Below the pieces are notes generated by a model, which saw nothing but the letters and a program-made list of their open reading frames with translations, did not search any database and had not been told where the DNA came from. The position numbers and the translations under genes were made by a program. This document shows, one piece after another, positions 9,740-20,800 of a stretch of 56,406 nucleotides of DNA (position 1 is its first letter; every line of letters starts with the position of its first letter). Source of the stretch: Chara braunii (lineage: Eukaryota > Streptophyta > Charophyceae > Charales > Characeae); assembly GCA_003427395.1 (NCBI GenBank), contig BFEA01000454.1:1206214-1262619 (forward strand). The letters are read 5' to 3'.

Positions 9740-10780
9740 TAATACTCTATCCGTTACGCTGTTGGGAGTGAGTCTCAGAGGTTCTCGCTTCCCACATTCA
9801 CTCAACTTGCTGTGCGAATTATTGCTGTTGTTCGCACTTCATTGGTTGTTGCTGTCACTATGCTGGAGTTGATCGAATGTTTATGGCATCAGCAGTTATT
9901 GGGAGCATGGGTGAGGTATGAGCTCAGCATGCTTTTTCATTGTATCACGGTAAGGATGGGTTGATGCGATTTTTCCAGTTGCTCATGTCGACCTGTGACA
10001 GTTGGCCACCACGCCAAGCCTTCTTTCTGAGTCGTCTTCTCTTCTCCTCGGTGATGGGCTCTGTAGTTGTGGACACGTGTACTGCTTGTGGTTGACTCCC
10101 ACCACACATGCGGATCGTCTGTGTGCTTTTTGCTGTTCTTTGGCATGAAGGGATCTGAATTCTATCCGCAGTGGGATGCTAGTGCGGTACTTGAATGAGG
10201 AGATCTGAATTTCATCTACGTTCTGAACCAGGTGACTTGAAAAACAGAAAAAATCAGTGGTCATAATAGTTCTGTTGGCATAAAGGGGTTTGATGGATGC
10301 AGCGAGGGATTTGAAGACCTTTGGTCACACAGCAGTTTAGCTCGAATCCTAAATGCAGGGAAAGAATACTGATTTGGTGAATGCCCATCTGTTATGACGA
10401 TGTAGTTCATCTGTTTTTTGTTTTTTTGTTTTCTTTTGTTCTTTTCCTGTTGTGATGATACACTTTGTCTTTTGAGAGATGCAGCAGTCAATATTTTGCG
10501 TTCTTCCTAAAAATGTGACCGTCATTGTTTGTGTTCGTAGAGATTCAACTGACATAAGTTGCACCCAGCAAGACATCATGATGGCATTCTGGTGCAAATC
10601 CAAGATAGTGAAGCTGGCGCTTACAGCAGGCGTGGGCTTTTCTTCGACCTGAGCAAAGAGGACATCGATGCTTTGCAGCAGATCAGGCGTATCGTAGCTT
10701 CGATGTCACCTCTCTTCAACATGTGAATAGAGGACATCTTCACGTCCACCTGCAGCCGCACCCGCCCAACCACACACACA
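9740..10780. other. spacer of the foldback, no gene seen
   Basis: Mixed-composition DNA without a supportable coding frame. It holds a duplicated phrase GGATCTGAATTCTATCNNC / AGATCTGAATTTCATCTAC (about 10150 and 10202). Confidence 0.5.
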
Positions 10781-10783
10781 CAG

Positions 10784-10787
<4 letters not shown>

Positions 10788-10865
<78 letters not shown>

Positions 10866-10875
10866 NNNNNNNNNN

Positions 10876-10948
<73 letters not shown>
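10788..10948. repeat. (GA)n microsatellite with a 10-base gap
   Basis: GA tract interrupted by ten N at 10866-10875, so its true length is unknown. Long Ser-Leu and Arg-Glu frames across it are artefacts. Confidence 0.95.
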
Positions 10949-10953
<5 letters not shown>

Positions 10954-10959
10954 CATTGG

Positions 10960-11335
10960 TAGTATGAGCAACACACCGGCCAACAGGTAACTCACGCACT
11001 GGAAATTTCTGATATGCCCCTGTAGCACCTCTCCGGGGGGCAGGGGAAAGACTTCTAGTGTAAAAGACGGTGACAGGGGCATGTTGGAAAGATGTGCGTT
11101 ACCAGTAAGGGCATATAGGGAACTTTTCTGTTGGTTCTCAACGGCCAGCCAGTAGGGGCGTGCTGGAACTTTGGGACGGGTACCGGTAGGGGCATATGGA
11201 ACATGATTCAGGCCGAAACGACCCCAGGAGCTTTCTGGAAAGTTAACATCATTCGTTGTCAGAGGGCTACAAGGTAAGTTGGCCGTCAGAGGGGCATGCT
11301 GGAAATTAATCAAAACGTCAGGGGCATTTCGAAAA
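10960..11335 (+). repeat. right arm of the diverged inverted-repeat pair
   Basis: Inverted relative to 9185-9560. It carries at least five variants of the phrase GGGGCATGCTGGAA (near 11075, 11115, 11156, 11192, 11293, with a further GGGGCATTTCGAAA near 11322), an internal short-repeat organisation typical of subterminal transposase-binding regions. Whether the pair is one foldback transposon or two independent insertions cannot be decided by eye. Confidence 0.6.
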
Positions 11336-11373
11336 TTTTCCCAATCAAAACTGCATTTGTAGGCGCCTCTTGA

Positions 11374-11943
11374 GGGCATACTCACACCGCGAACCCAAAG
11401 CCGCAAAACATGCGGATTTGGGAAGTGCGGAGTTGAGGTTTTGGGTATGGTTCACGTCACACTGCTGTACCTTTTCAGATGGGATTTGGTACCATCAACC
11501 AATTGTGCAAGAACTTTTGTGAACGAATTTTTGCCAATTTTTGAAGAAAATGCAAAAAAAAAAAGGGAATTTGCGGTCACCTCCAGAGGTGACCGCAAAA
11601 TCCCTTGCCCCGCGGCTTCCCAGGCCGCTGACAAATGGGCACTGGAATAGCACATTTGCGAATTTGGCAGATCTGTGTGACCGGCCTTTTCCCCTTTTTG
11701 GGGGGATTTGGGGATTATAGGTCCCCGTGTGAGTATGCCCTGTTTCCCCAAAATCCCCGTGTGACCGGCCTTTTCCCCTTTTGGGGGGGATTTTGGACGC
11801 AAATTGCGCACCCCCGCGACCAGGCAGGCTGGAGATGTTGCACACCGATTTGAATCATTTGCTACAAGGCCCTCACCGTGTGACCCCGCTCTGTAGCAGA
11901 ATCTGTGATTTTTGTGATATTTGTGTCCAGTGTGAGTATGGCC
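11374..11943. mobile_element. MITE, degenerate relative of the 12826-13413 element
   Basis: Starts GGGCATACTCACACCGCGAACCC after a TGA trinucleotide and ends near GTGTGAGTATGGCC. Length (about 570 bp), the TIR type (GGGCA-n-CTCACAC) and a shared core (GCGGTGACCTCC, CCCCGCGGCTTCnCAGGCCGCTGACAAATGG) agree with the element at 12826-13413. The right end has decayed and the flanking trinucleotides do not match, so the right edge is uncertain. Confidence 0.55.
11570..11599. repeat. perfect hairpin in MITE core
   Basis: TTTGCGGTCACCTC, two bases, then its exact reverse complement GAGGTGACCGCAAA. A related, slightly imperfect hairpin sits at 13240-13273 in the sister element. Confidence 0.9.
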
Positions 11944-12010
11944 TAGGCAAAACGCTGTAGCAGCACATCACCATATGTTTGGGCTTGCAAATTGTTGCAT
12001 AGGGCCTCTA

Positions 12011-12160
12011 GGGCCTCGTTTCACCACTCCAGGGCCGAGGTCCCACTAGTAGCAAAAAGGATAGGATCGAGATCCTGAATCTGGATGTGTTTTATGCAAC
12101 GATGTAGAAAAGCAGTTCAATCTCCATCCAGTAGGGCCTCGTTCCACCACTCAAGGACTC
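12011..12160. repeat. two solitary Harbinger-type element ends
   Basis: GGGCCTCGTTTCACCACTCC at 12011 and GGGCCTCGTTCCACCACTC at 12134 match the left terminus of the MITEs in this window but have no visible right-hand partner. They are probably remains of older insertions. Confidence 0.5.
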
Positions 12161-12364
12161 TGGAATTTTGCAGCCTTCAAACAAAGAAGAATGAAAAAAA
12201 GATCGCTTGCATGCATCTTGGCAAGGAATGCGGCAAGATACGTTCACAATGTTTACAGTTGGCGAGGAGGTGAACGAGGGCTCTTTTGGGGCGCAAAAGA
12301 GAGAAAAGAATAGGAAAGCGTTGGCATTCGACTTCCTGCACTTCCAGCGCAGCTGTGGCCATAT

Positions 12365-12487
12365 GGGCCTCGCTCCACTACTCTCGAAATGTGCCAAACG
12401 AGAGTGAATCTTCCTCTAGAACATGGAAGATACACCGTAATGATTTTTTTGTCTTTTGTGCATGTCGAGAGTGGTGGAGCGAGGCCC
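12365..12487. mobile_element. 123-bp MITE with Harbinger-type ends, TSD TAT
   Basis: Left end GGGCCTCGCTCCACTACTCTCG and right end read inward on the minus strand as GGGCCTCGCTCCACCACTC, differing by one base over the first 18. It is flanked by TAT at 12362-12364 and 12488-12490, a 3-bp target duplication as expected for PIF/Harbinger transposition. The interior is only about 80 bp and non-coding. Its ends closely resemble those of the autonomous element at 36550-44517. Confidence 0.88.
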
Positions 12488-12654
12488 TATGGTCCGAGTT
12501 TTCACGAGGGAAGAGGAAAGAACGGAAAGACGCAAAACCCCTCTAAGCCCTCATCTACCTTCCTAAGATAGCAACGGCACCACACGACAAAACGGCAACC
12601 AGTTGCTGTCGCACCATATCAACATCACGCGAAAACGACAAGGTGAAGAGAACG

Positions 12655-12780
12655 GCGTTGGGGGCCCCGCGCAGCAGATATCGACATTCAGGGCCGGAAT
12701 GTCGACACGGACAGGGATACGGCGACTCGTACACGTGTCCCAAGAGGGGAAAACGGAAAAAAAGCAACAATACAAACTCT
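12655..12780. repeat. copy of a repeat also present inverted at 13790-13900
   Basis: CGCGCAGCAGAnnnCGAC, ACAGGGATA, CTCGTACACGTGTCC and AAGAGGGGAAAACGG occur here in order, and the reverse complement of the same order lies at 13810-13895. Non-coding. Confidence 0.65.
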
Positions 12781-12825
12781 CGGCAAACGAATATCTTGGC
12801 CGAGCGCAGCGAAATGCGATACTGA

Positions 12826-13413
12826 GGGCAAGCTCACACTAGGTACCCAAATTCCCAAAAAAATGGGAAAATGGGAACGGCCGTTTTGAGGAAATGTGGC
12901 CCTGGACGGTCACACTGTGTTCCCAATACGCTAACGACAAGGTCGCGACATCGCTCTCTGCGAGGTGCTTGTGGAGGGCGCCGGTCACACGGTGGTACCT
13001 CAAATGGGAAATGCAATTGTTCAGTTTTTATAATCTGTTTTTTCCTTNTTTTTTTTTTCGGTCGTTACTGCTGGCAACGGGTGTCCATACGAGCCTCTCT
13101 GCTCGTGCTCCGCGCGTCTGACCGCTCCGTGCGTGCACCCATTTCCCCAAATTTCCTTTTCTTCAATTGATAGGGCGCTAATATCGTGGGGTTCCATTTT
13201 TTCTCCAATTTTTCATGGTAATTCGGAAAAAGATTTGAGAAATTGCGGTAACCTCCGGAGGTCACCGCAAATTTCCTTCCCCCGCGGCTTCGCAGGCCGC
13301 TGACAAATGGTCACCCCTTTTGAGAATTTGGGCAGATGTTCACCATGTGTGACTGTCCGGGAACCCTTTTTTGGGGGGAAAATGGGGATTTGGTACCTAG
13401 TGTGAGCGTGCCC
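12826..13413. mobile_element. 588-bp MITE, TSD TGA
   Basis: Left terminus GGGCAAGCTCACACTAGGTACC pairs with the right terminus (GGGCACGCTCACACTAGGTACC read inward), one mismatch in 22 bases. TGA precedes the left end (12823-12825) and follows the right end (13414-13416). The GGGC terminus and 3-bp duplication put it with PIF/Harbinger-like MITEs, in a different family from the GGGCCTCGC elements. The centre holds a strong hairpin. One undetermined base is at 13048. No coding region. Confidence 0.85.
13240..13273. repeat. central hairpin of the 588-bp MITE
   Basis: AAATTGCGGTAACCTCC followed directly by GGAGGTCACCGCAAATTT; near-perfect stem of about 16 bp. Confidence 0.8.
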
Positions 13414-13584
13414 TGAATGTGAATTGCAGAAATCCGTGAGCCATCGATACCTTGAACGCACGTGGCGGCCGAGGCTTCTGCCGAGGGCACGCCCGCCTGA
13501 GCATCATAAGAAAAAAAAAAAAAAAAAAAAAAAGGGCAATAATACAGCGTTTCCTGCACTTTTTTTTTTTTGTTGTTGTTTTTC

Positions 13585-13709
13585 AATTACCTGTCGAATC
13601 TGGACAGGACCGCTGGCCGGTATCACCCGCCTGCTGGTGGGTGCAGTAATACTACAATGACAACAAAAAAGGCCTGAAAGGCCGTCCTGTCCAGGTTCGA
13701 CAGGTAATT
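13585..13709. mobile_element. 125-bp inverted-repeat element
   Basis: AATTACCTGTCGAATCTGG at the left and CCAGGTTCGACAGGTAATT at the right form arms of about 25 bp with one mismatch. The middle carries GGCCGGTATCACCCGCC-like palindromes. It looks like a small MITE but I could not establish a target duplication because the termini are AT-symmetric. Confidence 0.65.
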
Positions 13710-13740
13710 ATGAATTGGTTGGGCTGGCGGTGCCCAACTC

Positions 13741-13771
13741 TTGAATTTCGAGATTCGAGAGTGGTGTGGCG
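13741..13771. repeat. truncated right end of a Harbinger-type MITE
   Basis: TTTCGAGATTCGAGAGTGG then TGTGGCG matches the right ends of the MITEs at 52927 and 56095 but lacks the final AGGCCC. Confidence 0.6.
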
Positions 13772-13966
13772 AAAAAACAAAGAAAAAAAGCACAGGGAAC
13801 GGTGTATTATATTGCTTTTGTCCGTTTTCCCTCTTAGGACACGTGTACGAGTCTACCTATCCCTGTTGGTGTCGACCTTCCGGTCTGCTGCGCGGGAATT
13901 GTCGCACTATTTTTTTTCAGGAAAAGGTAGAGGATCCTTTATTCAAAGCATGCCGAGCAAAACTCT

Positions 13967-13996
13967 GAGGCCGGGAATCCTCAACAAACAACCCGG
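13967..13996 (-). other. 3'-terminal RNA motif of LINE A3
   Basis: In sense orientation CCGGG, nine bases, GAGG, ATT, CCCGG, CCTC. CCGGG can pair with CCCGG and GAGG with CCTC, an interleaved a-b-a'-b' pattern shared with LINE A2, B1, copy F and the insert ending at 55768. A following stem (CAGAG with CTTTG) precedes the tail. Confidence 0.7.
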
Positions 13997-14016
13997 TAAG
14001 TAACCAGGGCCCCCGA

Positions 14017-14030
14017 GGGGACCAGCTTCT
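14017..14030. repeat. target-site duplication of LINE A2, left copy
   Basis: GGGGACCAGCTTCT, repeated exactly at 29329-29342. The sequence belongs to the 3' UTR of LINE A3. Confidence 0.92.
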
Positions 14031-14093
14031 TTTTTTTTTTTTTTTTTTTTTTTTCGAAAGGCTGAGATTTCCATTATCAAAGTACAGAACTTT

Positions 14094-14123
14094 GAGGCCG
14101 GGAATCCTCAACAAACAACCCGG
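14094..14123 (-). other. 3'-terminal RNA motif of LINE A2
   Basis: Sense order CCGGG-N9-GAGG-ATT-CCCGG-CCTC. The second helix can extend to TTGAGG/CCTCAA. It is followed by a 6-bp stem CAAAGT/ACTTTG before the poly(A). Confidence 0.75.
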
Positions 14124-14500
14124 GATGAACAGCACCAGGCTCGTTGCCCAGCTTAGTTTTCCAGTCAGTGAGCAGCTGAGGCTACGCTAGCTGTACTGAT
14201 TTAACATTTGTCGAGCTCCCTGCTCTTAAAAAGGACCCCCTCCCCTAAATCACCCCACCCGCCAACTAAGAGAGGAAAGTAAAACAAAAGAGAAAAGGAA
14301 TAAACAAGGAAAAACTCAACCGGTGGAACAGGTCTAAGGCGACCTTGGTCTTCCTTCCACACTGCGACACTCCTGCCTCTGCAACAAAAACAAAACAACA
14401 TCCCAAACTAACCCTCTACCAGATTTACGACCCAACAAAATAACACCACCTAGGCTGCCTGCCTCCTGCGACAAAGTGTAACCGAGTGTCCTGGTTATTG

Positions 14501-14509
14501 AAACCGATA
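14501..14509. repeat. target-site duplication of LINE B1, left copy
   Basis: AAACCGATA, repeated at 22547-22555, where its first bases merge with the poly(A) tail. Removing the element restores a continuous LINE A2 3' UTR. Confidence 0.75.
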
Positions 14510-14594
14510 GGGTAGGCGTAAGACCAGCAATGAACCAAAGTGCCCGCCGCTGCTCGCGGAGGCGGAAAGCGCACCAAGGAAAATTCCCGCGCGT

Positions 14595-14635
14595 GGGACC
14601 TCGCTCTACTCTTGAGATGTGCGAAACGAGAGTGA
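14595..14635. repeat. MITE-end-like fragment in the LINE B1 leader
   Basis: GGGACCTCGCTCTACTCTTG then GAGATGTGCGAAACGAGAGTG resembles positions 12365-12406 of the 123-bp MITE. No right-hand end is present. Confidence 0.5.
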
Positions 14636-14994
14636 GGCGAAGAAATCTATGGGCGATGTACATGGCTACAAGGCACCTCCTCAGCAAATGGAAGATTGGT
14701 GAGACACATCCTTCTACTATGGAAGGAATACTCAGCTCTCAATAATGTGTATGGAGGGGGGGGGGTGAACCCCTTAAATGTATGATGCCCACTTTTCCTA
14801 TTTATTTGATGCCTCAATAGCTGGCTGGGTATTAGTGTTGATAGATTCAGAGGTAATATGTGAGGGGCTGAGGTAGTTCGCGGTTGATTTGCCTGCTCAC
14901 TTATTAACAAATATGCATGATATAACGTGTTGTGCTTTTCTTTATTTAGTGTTGACGTCTCGGTGTTGGGAAGGAAAAGGGACGAGATAGAGAA

Positions 14995-17871
14995 ATGGGG
15001 GACTCAAGTGCCCCCTCCTCCTCGAATCCTCCTTCCCCTCCCCCTCCCCCTCCACCGGTCAACCCTGAGGTCCCTCTGTCGGAGTCCGATAAGCAACGAA
15101 TTCGGGGAATCCTCAAAACCTGTTACTCTGACGGTATCCTCCCCAAACGCTTATCGCGAAATACTGTTGAAGTGGGGGAAGATCACGTCAGAGTAATTGT
15201 TAACCCGGAGGTATATAACCTCCAGGTGGAATGGCTCAAAGAACATGCGGTCACTATTTTATTTGGAGATGAGTCAACTTCGCTCCCAGTGAATGCTAAG
15301 AAACGGCTGGTACGGGTTTATGAGGATGGATGGGCTACCAATCGTTCGATTGATGCCCCTCCAAAACGAGGCTTATTCCATAATGAATGCCGTAATCTGG
15401 TAACCTACGTCTCTTCTTCCAACCAAATTGCGACATACATGCTAAGGAAGAAACAAGAGAAAATAGTGCTTGACGGCAAAACCTATTCGATTACGTTTCG
15501 ACCTTGGATGTCGGACTATGAGTTGTATGAGTGGAGGGAGGCCATGCGCTTCCAGTTTTTCTGGATCAGGTGTTTACAAGTCCCAATTTCTGCCCTCCCT
15601 CAACTAGAGACAGCGGTGGAAGATGCTTTTGGTTCGGTTCTGAAGTTTCACCAGGCATTCAAGGAACCAGGTAGGCCGGAACTGATGAATATTCGGTTTG
15701 ACTTGGTTTCGTCAGCACGAATAAGGTATAAACCAAGCCTGGTGCTTGAATATCAGAACGATGATTATGCAGAAATCGAGGTAATCTGTGCCGATACCCC
15801 GTGGTGTGAAGATTGCAGAAGATATTTTCACAATTCAAAGGACTGCCCTGCAAAATGCCAAACTGACCTACCAACGGTCAATGAAAAATCTGAGAAGAGG
15901 AAAGCTTCAGAAGGGCAGGATAAGGGCAGGAAACCACAAGGGGATCTGAGGCAGAAGGAGAAAGAGAAGGGGAGGGTTCTGGACAGGGAAGTCAGAAACA
16001 AACCACCACACCCAAATCCTTCTCATGAACAGGAGAGGGGAAGGGTTACAGTGGTTTGGAAGAAGAAGAACCCCAACCCTGTTGCAGGAAGCGATGGACC
16101 CCATAATGGGCTGAACTCCGAAGGAAAGGATAAGGACAAGGGTGCGGAACACACTGAGAAAGCAGAATTGGAGAAACGGGAGAAGGCACCCCTAGGAGAT
16201 CACCCACAGGAAAAGGGGGATAAAGACGTAGAAATGATTAGTGACGATGAGAATGGCAATGGAAGGAAGGAAGGGGGGACAGAAGAACAAACGGAGGATG
16301 AGAAAGGAAACGAAGACGTTGAGGGAAGGGAAGATCTAGTGGAAGAAGATGGGAAGAGTAAGAAACAGGAAGAGGAAGACATGGAAGTTGAGGATGAGGA
16401 GGACGAAGAATCGGAGGAAGAAGAGGAAGAAGAAGAGGAAGAAGAGGAGGAAGAAGAGGAGGAGGAAGAGGAAGAAGAGGAAGAAGAAGAGCTATCTGAG
16501 GACGAAGAAGACGAAGAGAAAGGAGACGGAAGTGGAGAGGAAGAAAACAGGGAGGAAAGGGAAGTAGAGAAGGAGGATGAAAAGGATGGAGAAGAAGTAG
16601 GGGAGGAGGGTGGGGAGGAAAAGGGTACTCGGGACGATGAAGGGGAGGAAGGAGTGGAAACTGGTAATGATTCAGAGAAGGGGGTGAGGAAGGAAAAAAG
16701 GAAGAAGAGGGGGAGGAGGCACACGTAAGGAAGACAGGGGGGAGTTCGGAGAAGGGAAAAACCGGAAGAGAAGCGATAGGGGAGGAAGTTCAAAAAGATC
16801 ACGAGAAGGAACTCAGAGCGGATGAGGCTGGGCTTGTGGAGGAAAGATTGGAAGAAAACTCCCACGAGCCCAAAGCTCCAGCCCCAGGGAAATTTCATGT
16901 TCTATAACAACAACGCCTTTATTCTGGAAGAAAGAGACCAACAAGATAGACCCAGACTGGAAATGGATAAAGATGCTCAGGGAGATTCATGGAAACTAGC
17001 TGACATCTTTCCCTTCCAGAAAGTGGGCAACCAACAACTCCTGGATGATCTAGGATTGATCCAGGGGAATGACTTCTCTCCAGCAAAAAAAACGAAACGA
17101 AATGATGCTACAGCTGGCAGAGCGATGGGAGAAGAGACAAGTAGCCCTCCAAGGGAATCGCGATTCGAAAAGGATAAAGAAGGGCGAAAGAGACTGAGGC
17201 CTGCAACTCAAGCAAAAAGTGAATTATCTTTAGCAGGTCCAATGAGAACGATCTCAAAAGCAGAAAAAACAAAGGGGCTAATCAAACAATTCCTAATCCC
17301 ACTGATTTTTTCTGAATCAGCAGTTGGCCCGGTGCTATTGACAAGGATTACACCTGAGGATGGACTGGATATTCCAGCTATCCCAGTAACTGCCCCCCCC
17401 TCAGATGAGGAGGCAGTGGAGTTAACCAAGAGGCATGTGTTGAACCATACAGGCTCGGTTGCGGTGCTTCCGTCTTTCAAAATGAACAGATATTTTTCAC
17501 AGAAGCACCCACTACTCCCGGTGGTTTTCCATATGGCCCCCATGGGTATCCGTACCATCTGCGACTCTTTTGAAAAGTGGTGCGAACTCAGGGTTCATTG
17601 GAACCCTCTCCGTGACTTTCTTACCGGTAATACAGACTCAATAGAAAAACTCCAAATGCCGGTTGAAAGATCAGGTGTAGTCCTATGGGATTGGCTGCGA
17701 TACACGAATGGGATAGAAAAACTCTCAGGGGTTTGTCTAATCCAAAATCTCAAGATGGTTAGCCACCTAGGAAAAGACACAGCGGAAACAAAAAAATCCC
17801 TGGTGCAATTCCAAGTCCCGAGCCGGATCCAAACTACCGGCAGGATCTCTTCTGATGGTACTACCGCCTAA
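14995..17871 (+). pseudogene. LINE B1 ORF1: RNA-binding gag-like protein
   Basis: About 960 codons. Residues 1-25 are Ser/Pro-rich. Residues ~25-265 form a DUF4283-like domain typical of plant LINE ORF1 (VKWLKEH-type strand, ITFRPWMSDYEL, FFWIRCLQVPIS). A CCHC knuckle CEDCRRYFHNSKDC (C-x2-C-x4-H-x4-C) lies at ~270-284, then a Lys/Glu linker with a nearly pure Glu tract (~465-500). After a basic segment comes a conserved C-terminal block (HPLLPVVFHMAPMG, FEKWCELRVHW, WDWLRYTNGIEKLSG) shared with LINE B2. The start ATG at 14995 follows GAGAA and precedes the domain. Two compensating frameshifts break it near 16680 (a G-run) and 16890, with a stop at 16726-16728. Its end overlaps the ORF2 ATG by 17 bases. 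Role: bind LINE RNA in a ribonucleoprotein. Confidence 0.85.
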
Positions 17872-20800
17872 ACTGCGGTTGGCATCATGGAATGTCCGCG
17901 GTTTAGGCGGTACATCACATAGACGTAAACGATCAAGACTTCGGTCCTGGATGCACTCAACTAATGTACACATCTTGGGTATCCAGGAAACCAAGCTAAA
18001 TAACGGTAAACTTCAGAAGCTGGGGTCCTATTGGGATGACCCCCAAGTCTGGTCCCCTGCGGAGGGGACCAGAGGAGGGGTGACAATCCTAATTAATAAG
18101 GACCTAGAGGCGGAAATTATCGATTCATATGCAGATTCTGGAGGAAGAATAGCGTGGATTAAATTGCTGACAAGAGAGGAAGAATGGGGAATTGCTTCAG
18201 TATATGCCCCCGCAGAATCAATAGACAAAGCTGATTTCCTAGCCAATCTACCGGCTTTCCTCCCCGACACAGAGAACCTGGTGATATTAGGAGACCTCAA
18301 CACAATACTTATTCCAGGTTTAGACTCAATGTCAGTTTTCCCGCCTAGGCAAGATGCAGAACTTTTAACCACCCTGCTGGATGCCTACTCTCTAACAGAT
18401 GTTTTTCGCACCTTAAACCCGAACTTAAATGGGTTTTCATGGTTTGGACCTAAACCAACAGATAACACACCAGCCCCAAGAAGTAGGCTTGATTTTATTC
18501 TAGCGAGGGGCTCGCCGTGGAATACCTGCTCCTGGTGTGATGTGCTGATAGGCTCGGAATCTCTCTCAGACCATCATCCAGTACTAATGGACGTTGTCTC
18601 TGCAGAAGTGATACAGAGGGAGAGACCGCCATTTAGACTGAATGTTAATATGCGGAAAGATGAGGGAATAAAGCAATGGGTGACGGACCAAATGATACTA
18701 TGGAATACTATGAAGGATCTGTTTGAAAACCTGTTGGAATGGGCAGAAGTAGGAATTAACATCATTAAAGTTGCTTTGACTAATTTCTCTAGGATGAAAT
18801 CGGCAAATAGGACGTGGCATGAAGTACGACTTCAAAAGGAAATAGAGCAGGCAGAAAGGCTGATGGGGTCTGATCCGTTCTCAGACTACTATTGGACTGA
18901 AAAAAGGAAAGCAGCCTTGCTAGAGTTAGAAGAGCTAGAAGTTAAAAAACAGACGGAATGGATGGACTGGCTGAAAATTCGAGGAATTATAGGGTATGAT
19001 CGAATGACCAAGCTGTCATTCAGATCACTAATCCTGCGACAAGCCAAACCGCTGATCAGGGAACTTCGCCACCCATTTACAATAGGGCAGACTCCAGTTT
19101 CAGATATGGACACAATGTGCTCAAACGCCTACGAGTACTTCAAGGACATAGTTTCCACCAGACGACCTTTCGATACTCTGGACACCGATCTATCAGATGT
19201 TAGCACCTTTTGGGACAGGACTGTAATCCAGGTCCCGCGTGCTGCGGCCCTGGCATTGGACGAGCCATTTACAGTTGAAGAATTGGGCAAAGAGGTAAAG
19301 CAAATGGCTTTGGGTAAGTGTCCAGGCCTCGATGGACTTCCGGTGGAACTCTATTTGGCCTGTTGGCCTGCCTTTGGGCCTTTCCTGTGTGACATATTCA
19401 ATCATGTGAGACTGACTGGTAGACTGCCGGAGAACTTTTTGAAGGGTGTTATATCACTTATACATAAAAAAGGGGACAAGGCTGAGGTAAAGAACTATAG
19501 GCCAATATCGGTGTTAAATGTAACATATAAAATATTGGCCAAGACATACGCAAGTAGACTTGCAGAGATACCCCCCCTCTTTAATTGGACAAGAACAGGG
19601 GGCTTTTGTGAAGGGAAGGTCAATATTTGAAAACATAATGACCACCCTTCAGGCCCTTTAAATCATATCTAAAGAGAGGAGGGATGTGGCAGTCCTCCTT
19701 CTCGACATGGAAAAGGCGTACGATAAGGTGGGTTAGACTTTTGTCGTGACCACCTTATCGAAAATGGGCTTTGGCCCTGAATTTCTCAACAACGTCAAAG
19801 CAATGTATTCACAGGCGAGATCAGCGGTAATCATTAACGGTCGCTTGTCAGAAGATTTTCAGCGGACTCGATCTCTACGTCAGGGCTGCCCCCTGGCCCC
19901 ATTATTATTTGTATTTCAATTAGAAACCCTACTCAATAACATTCGCCACAACCCGAAAATCAATGGATTAAAAATTGCCCCATCCATTCATTGGAAGGGG
20001 GGAGCGCTTGCCGATGACCTAACAATTGCTTGTAAAAATTCAGTTGTGGCCTTTACAGAGCTTAAGGCCGTATTAGATGAGTACAGCCAGCTATCAGAGG
20101 CATCAATTAACTGGGATAAGTCCACATACTTTTTACCCCCCCCGTTTGAGATCTGTGTTCAATGGGGTCTGAAACAGGTATCGGAAGGAGCTTCAGAACG
20201 ATTCCTGGGAGTACAAGTGTCACTGACAGACTGCTCTGCAGAACAAGACAGACTACTCCAGGAGAAGGTATGTGCCAGGATCATGGGGTGGATCAGGAAC
20301 CACAAGCTCTCACTCTTTGGGAGGGCGTTGGTGTTATCAGCGGCTGCTTTCTCTCTCCTGTGGTTCCCTTTGACAGTACACTGGTTGGGTGATGGGGCCT
20401 ATACAGCAATAAAGAACGTGGCATCAAGATATACATGGAAACCTGCGGCCACGGAAGACCAAGGTTTTATAGTGAGAGTGGCATGAGACACTATCACCTT
20501 CCCCAGAACTAAAGGGGGACTGAGAATTTTAGACCCAAGAGACCAAAATATTGCCTTATTGGGGAAATGGGTGATCAAGGCACTGATGGAGAATAATGAA
20601 CAGAAGATTTAGATCAAGATGGCAGAGTACATTTTTAAGAGGGACTGAGAACTTAGTGAAGGAGAGCAGGTTTGGACATGCCTGGTGCAAACGGACATGG
20701 GGGGGAGAAGAAGAGTTAAATCTAAAGTTTAGACTGCGATTCTCAGGGCATGGAAGACGATTAGACCGATACCGCTGAAGGATCCCTCCTCTAAGCTGGA

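Noticed and set aside
10621-11406. 261-residue frame with long Ser-Leu repeats
   Set aside because: Produced by the GA/CT microsatellite and an N gap; no domain on either side.
12011-12044. 34-bp miniature element from GGGCCTCG to CGAGGTCCC
   Set aside because: Ends are only 8-9 bp and flanks (CTA, ACT) do not match; kept as a solitary end.
16200-16898. 232-residue Ser/Pro/Phe-rich frame on the minus strand
   Set aside because: Antisense shadow of the Glu-rich part of LINE B1 ORF1.
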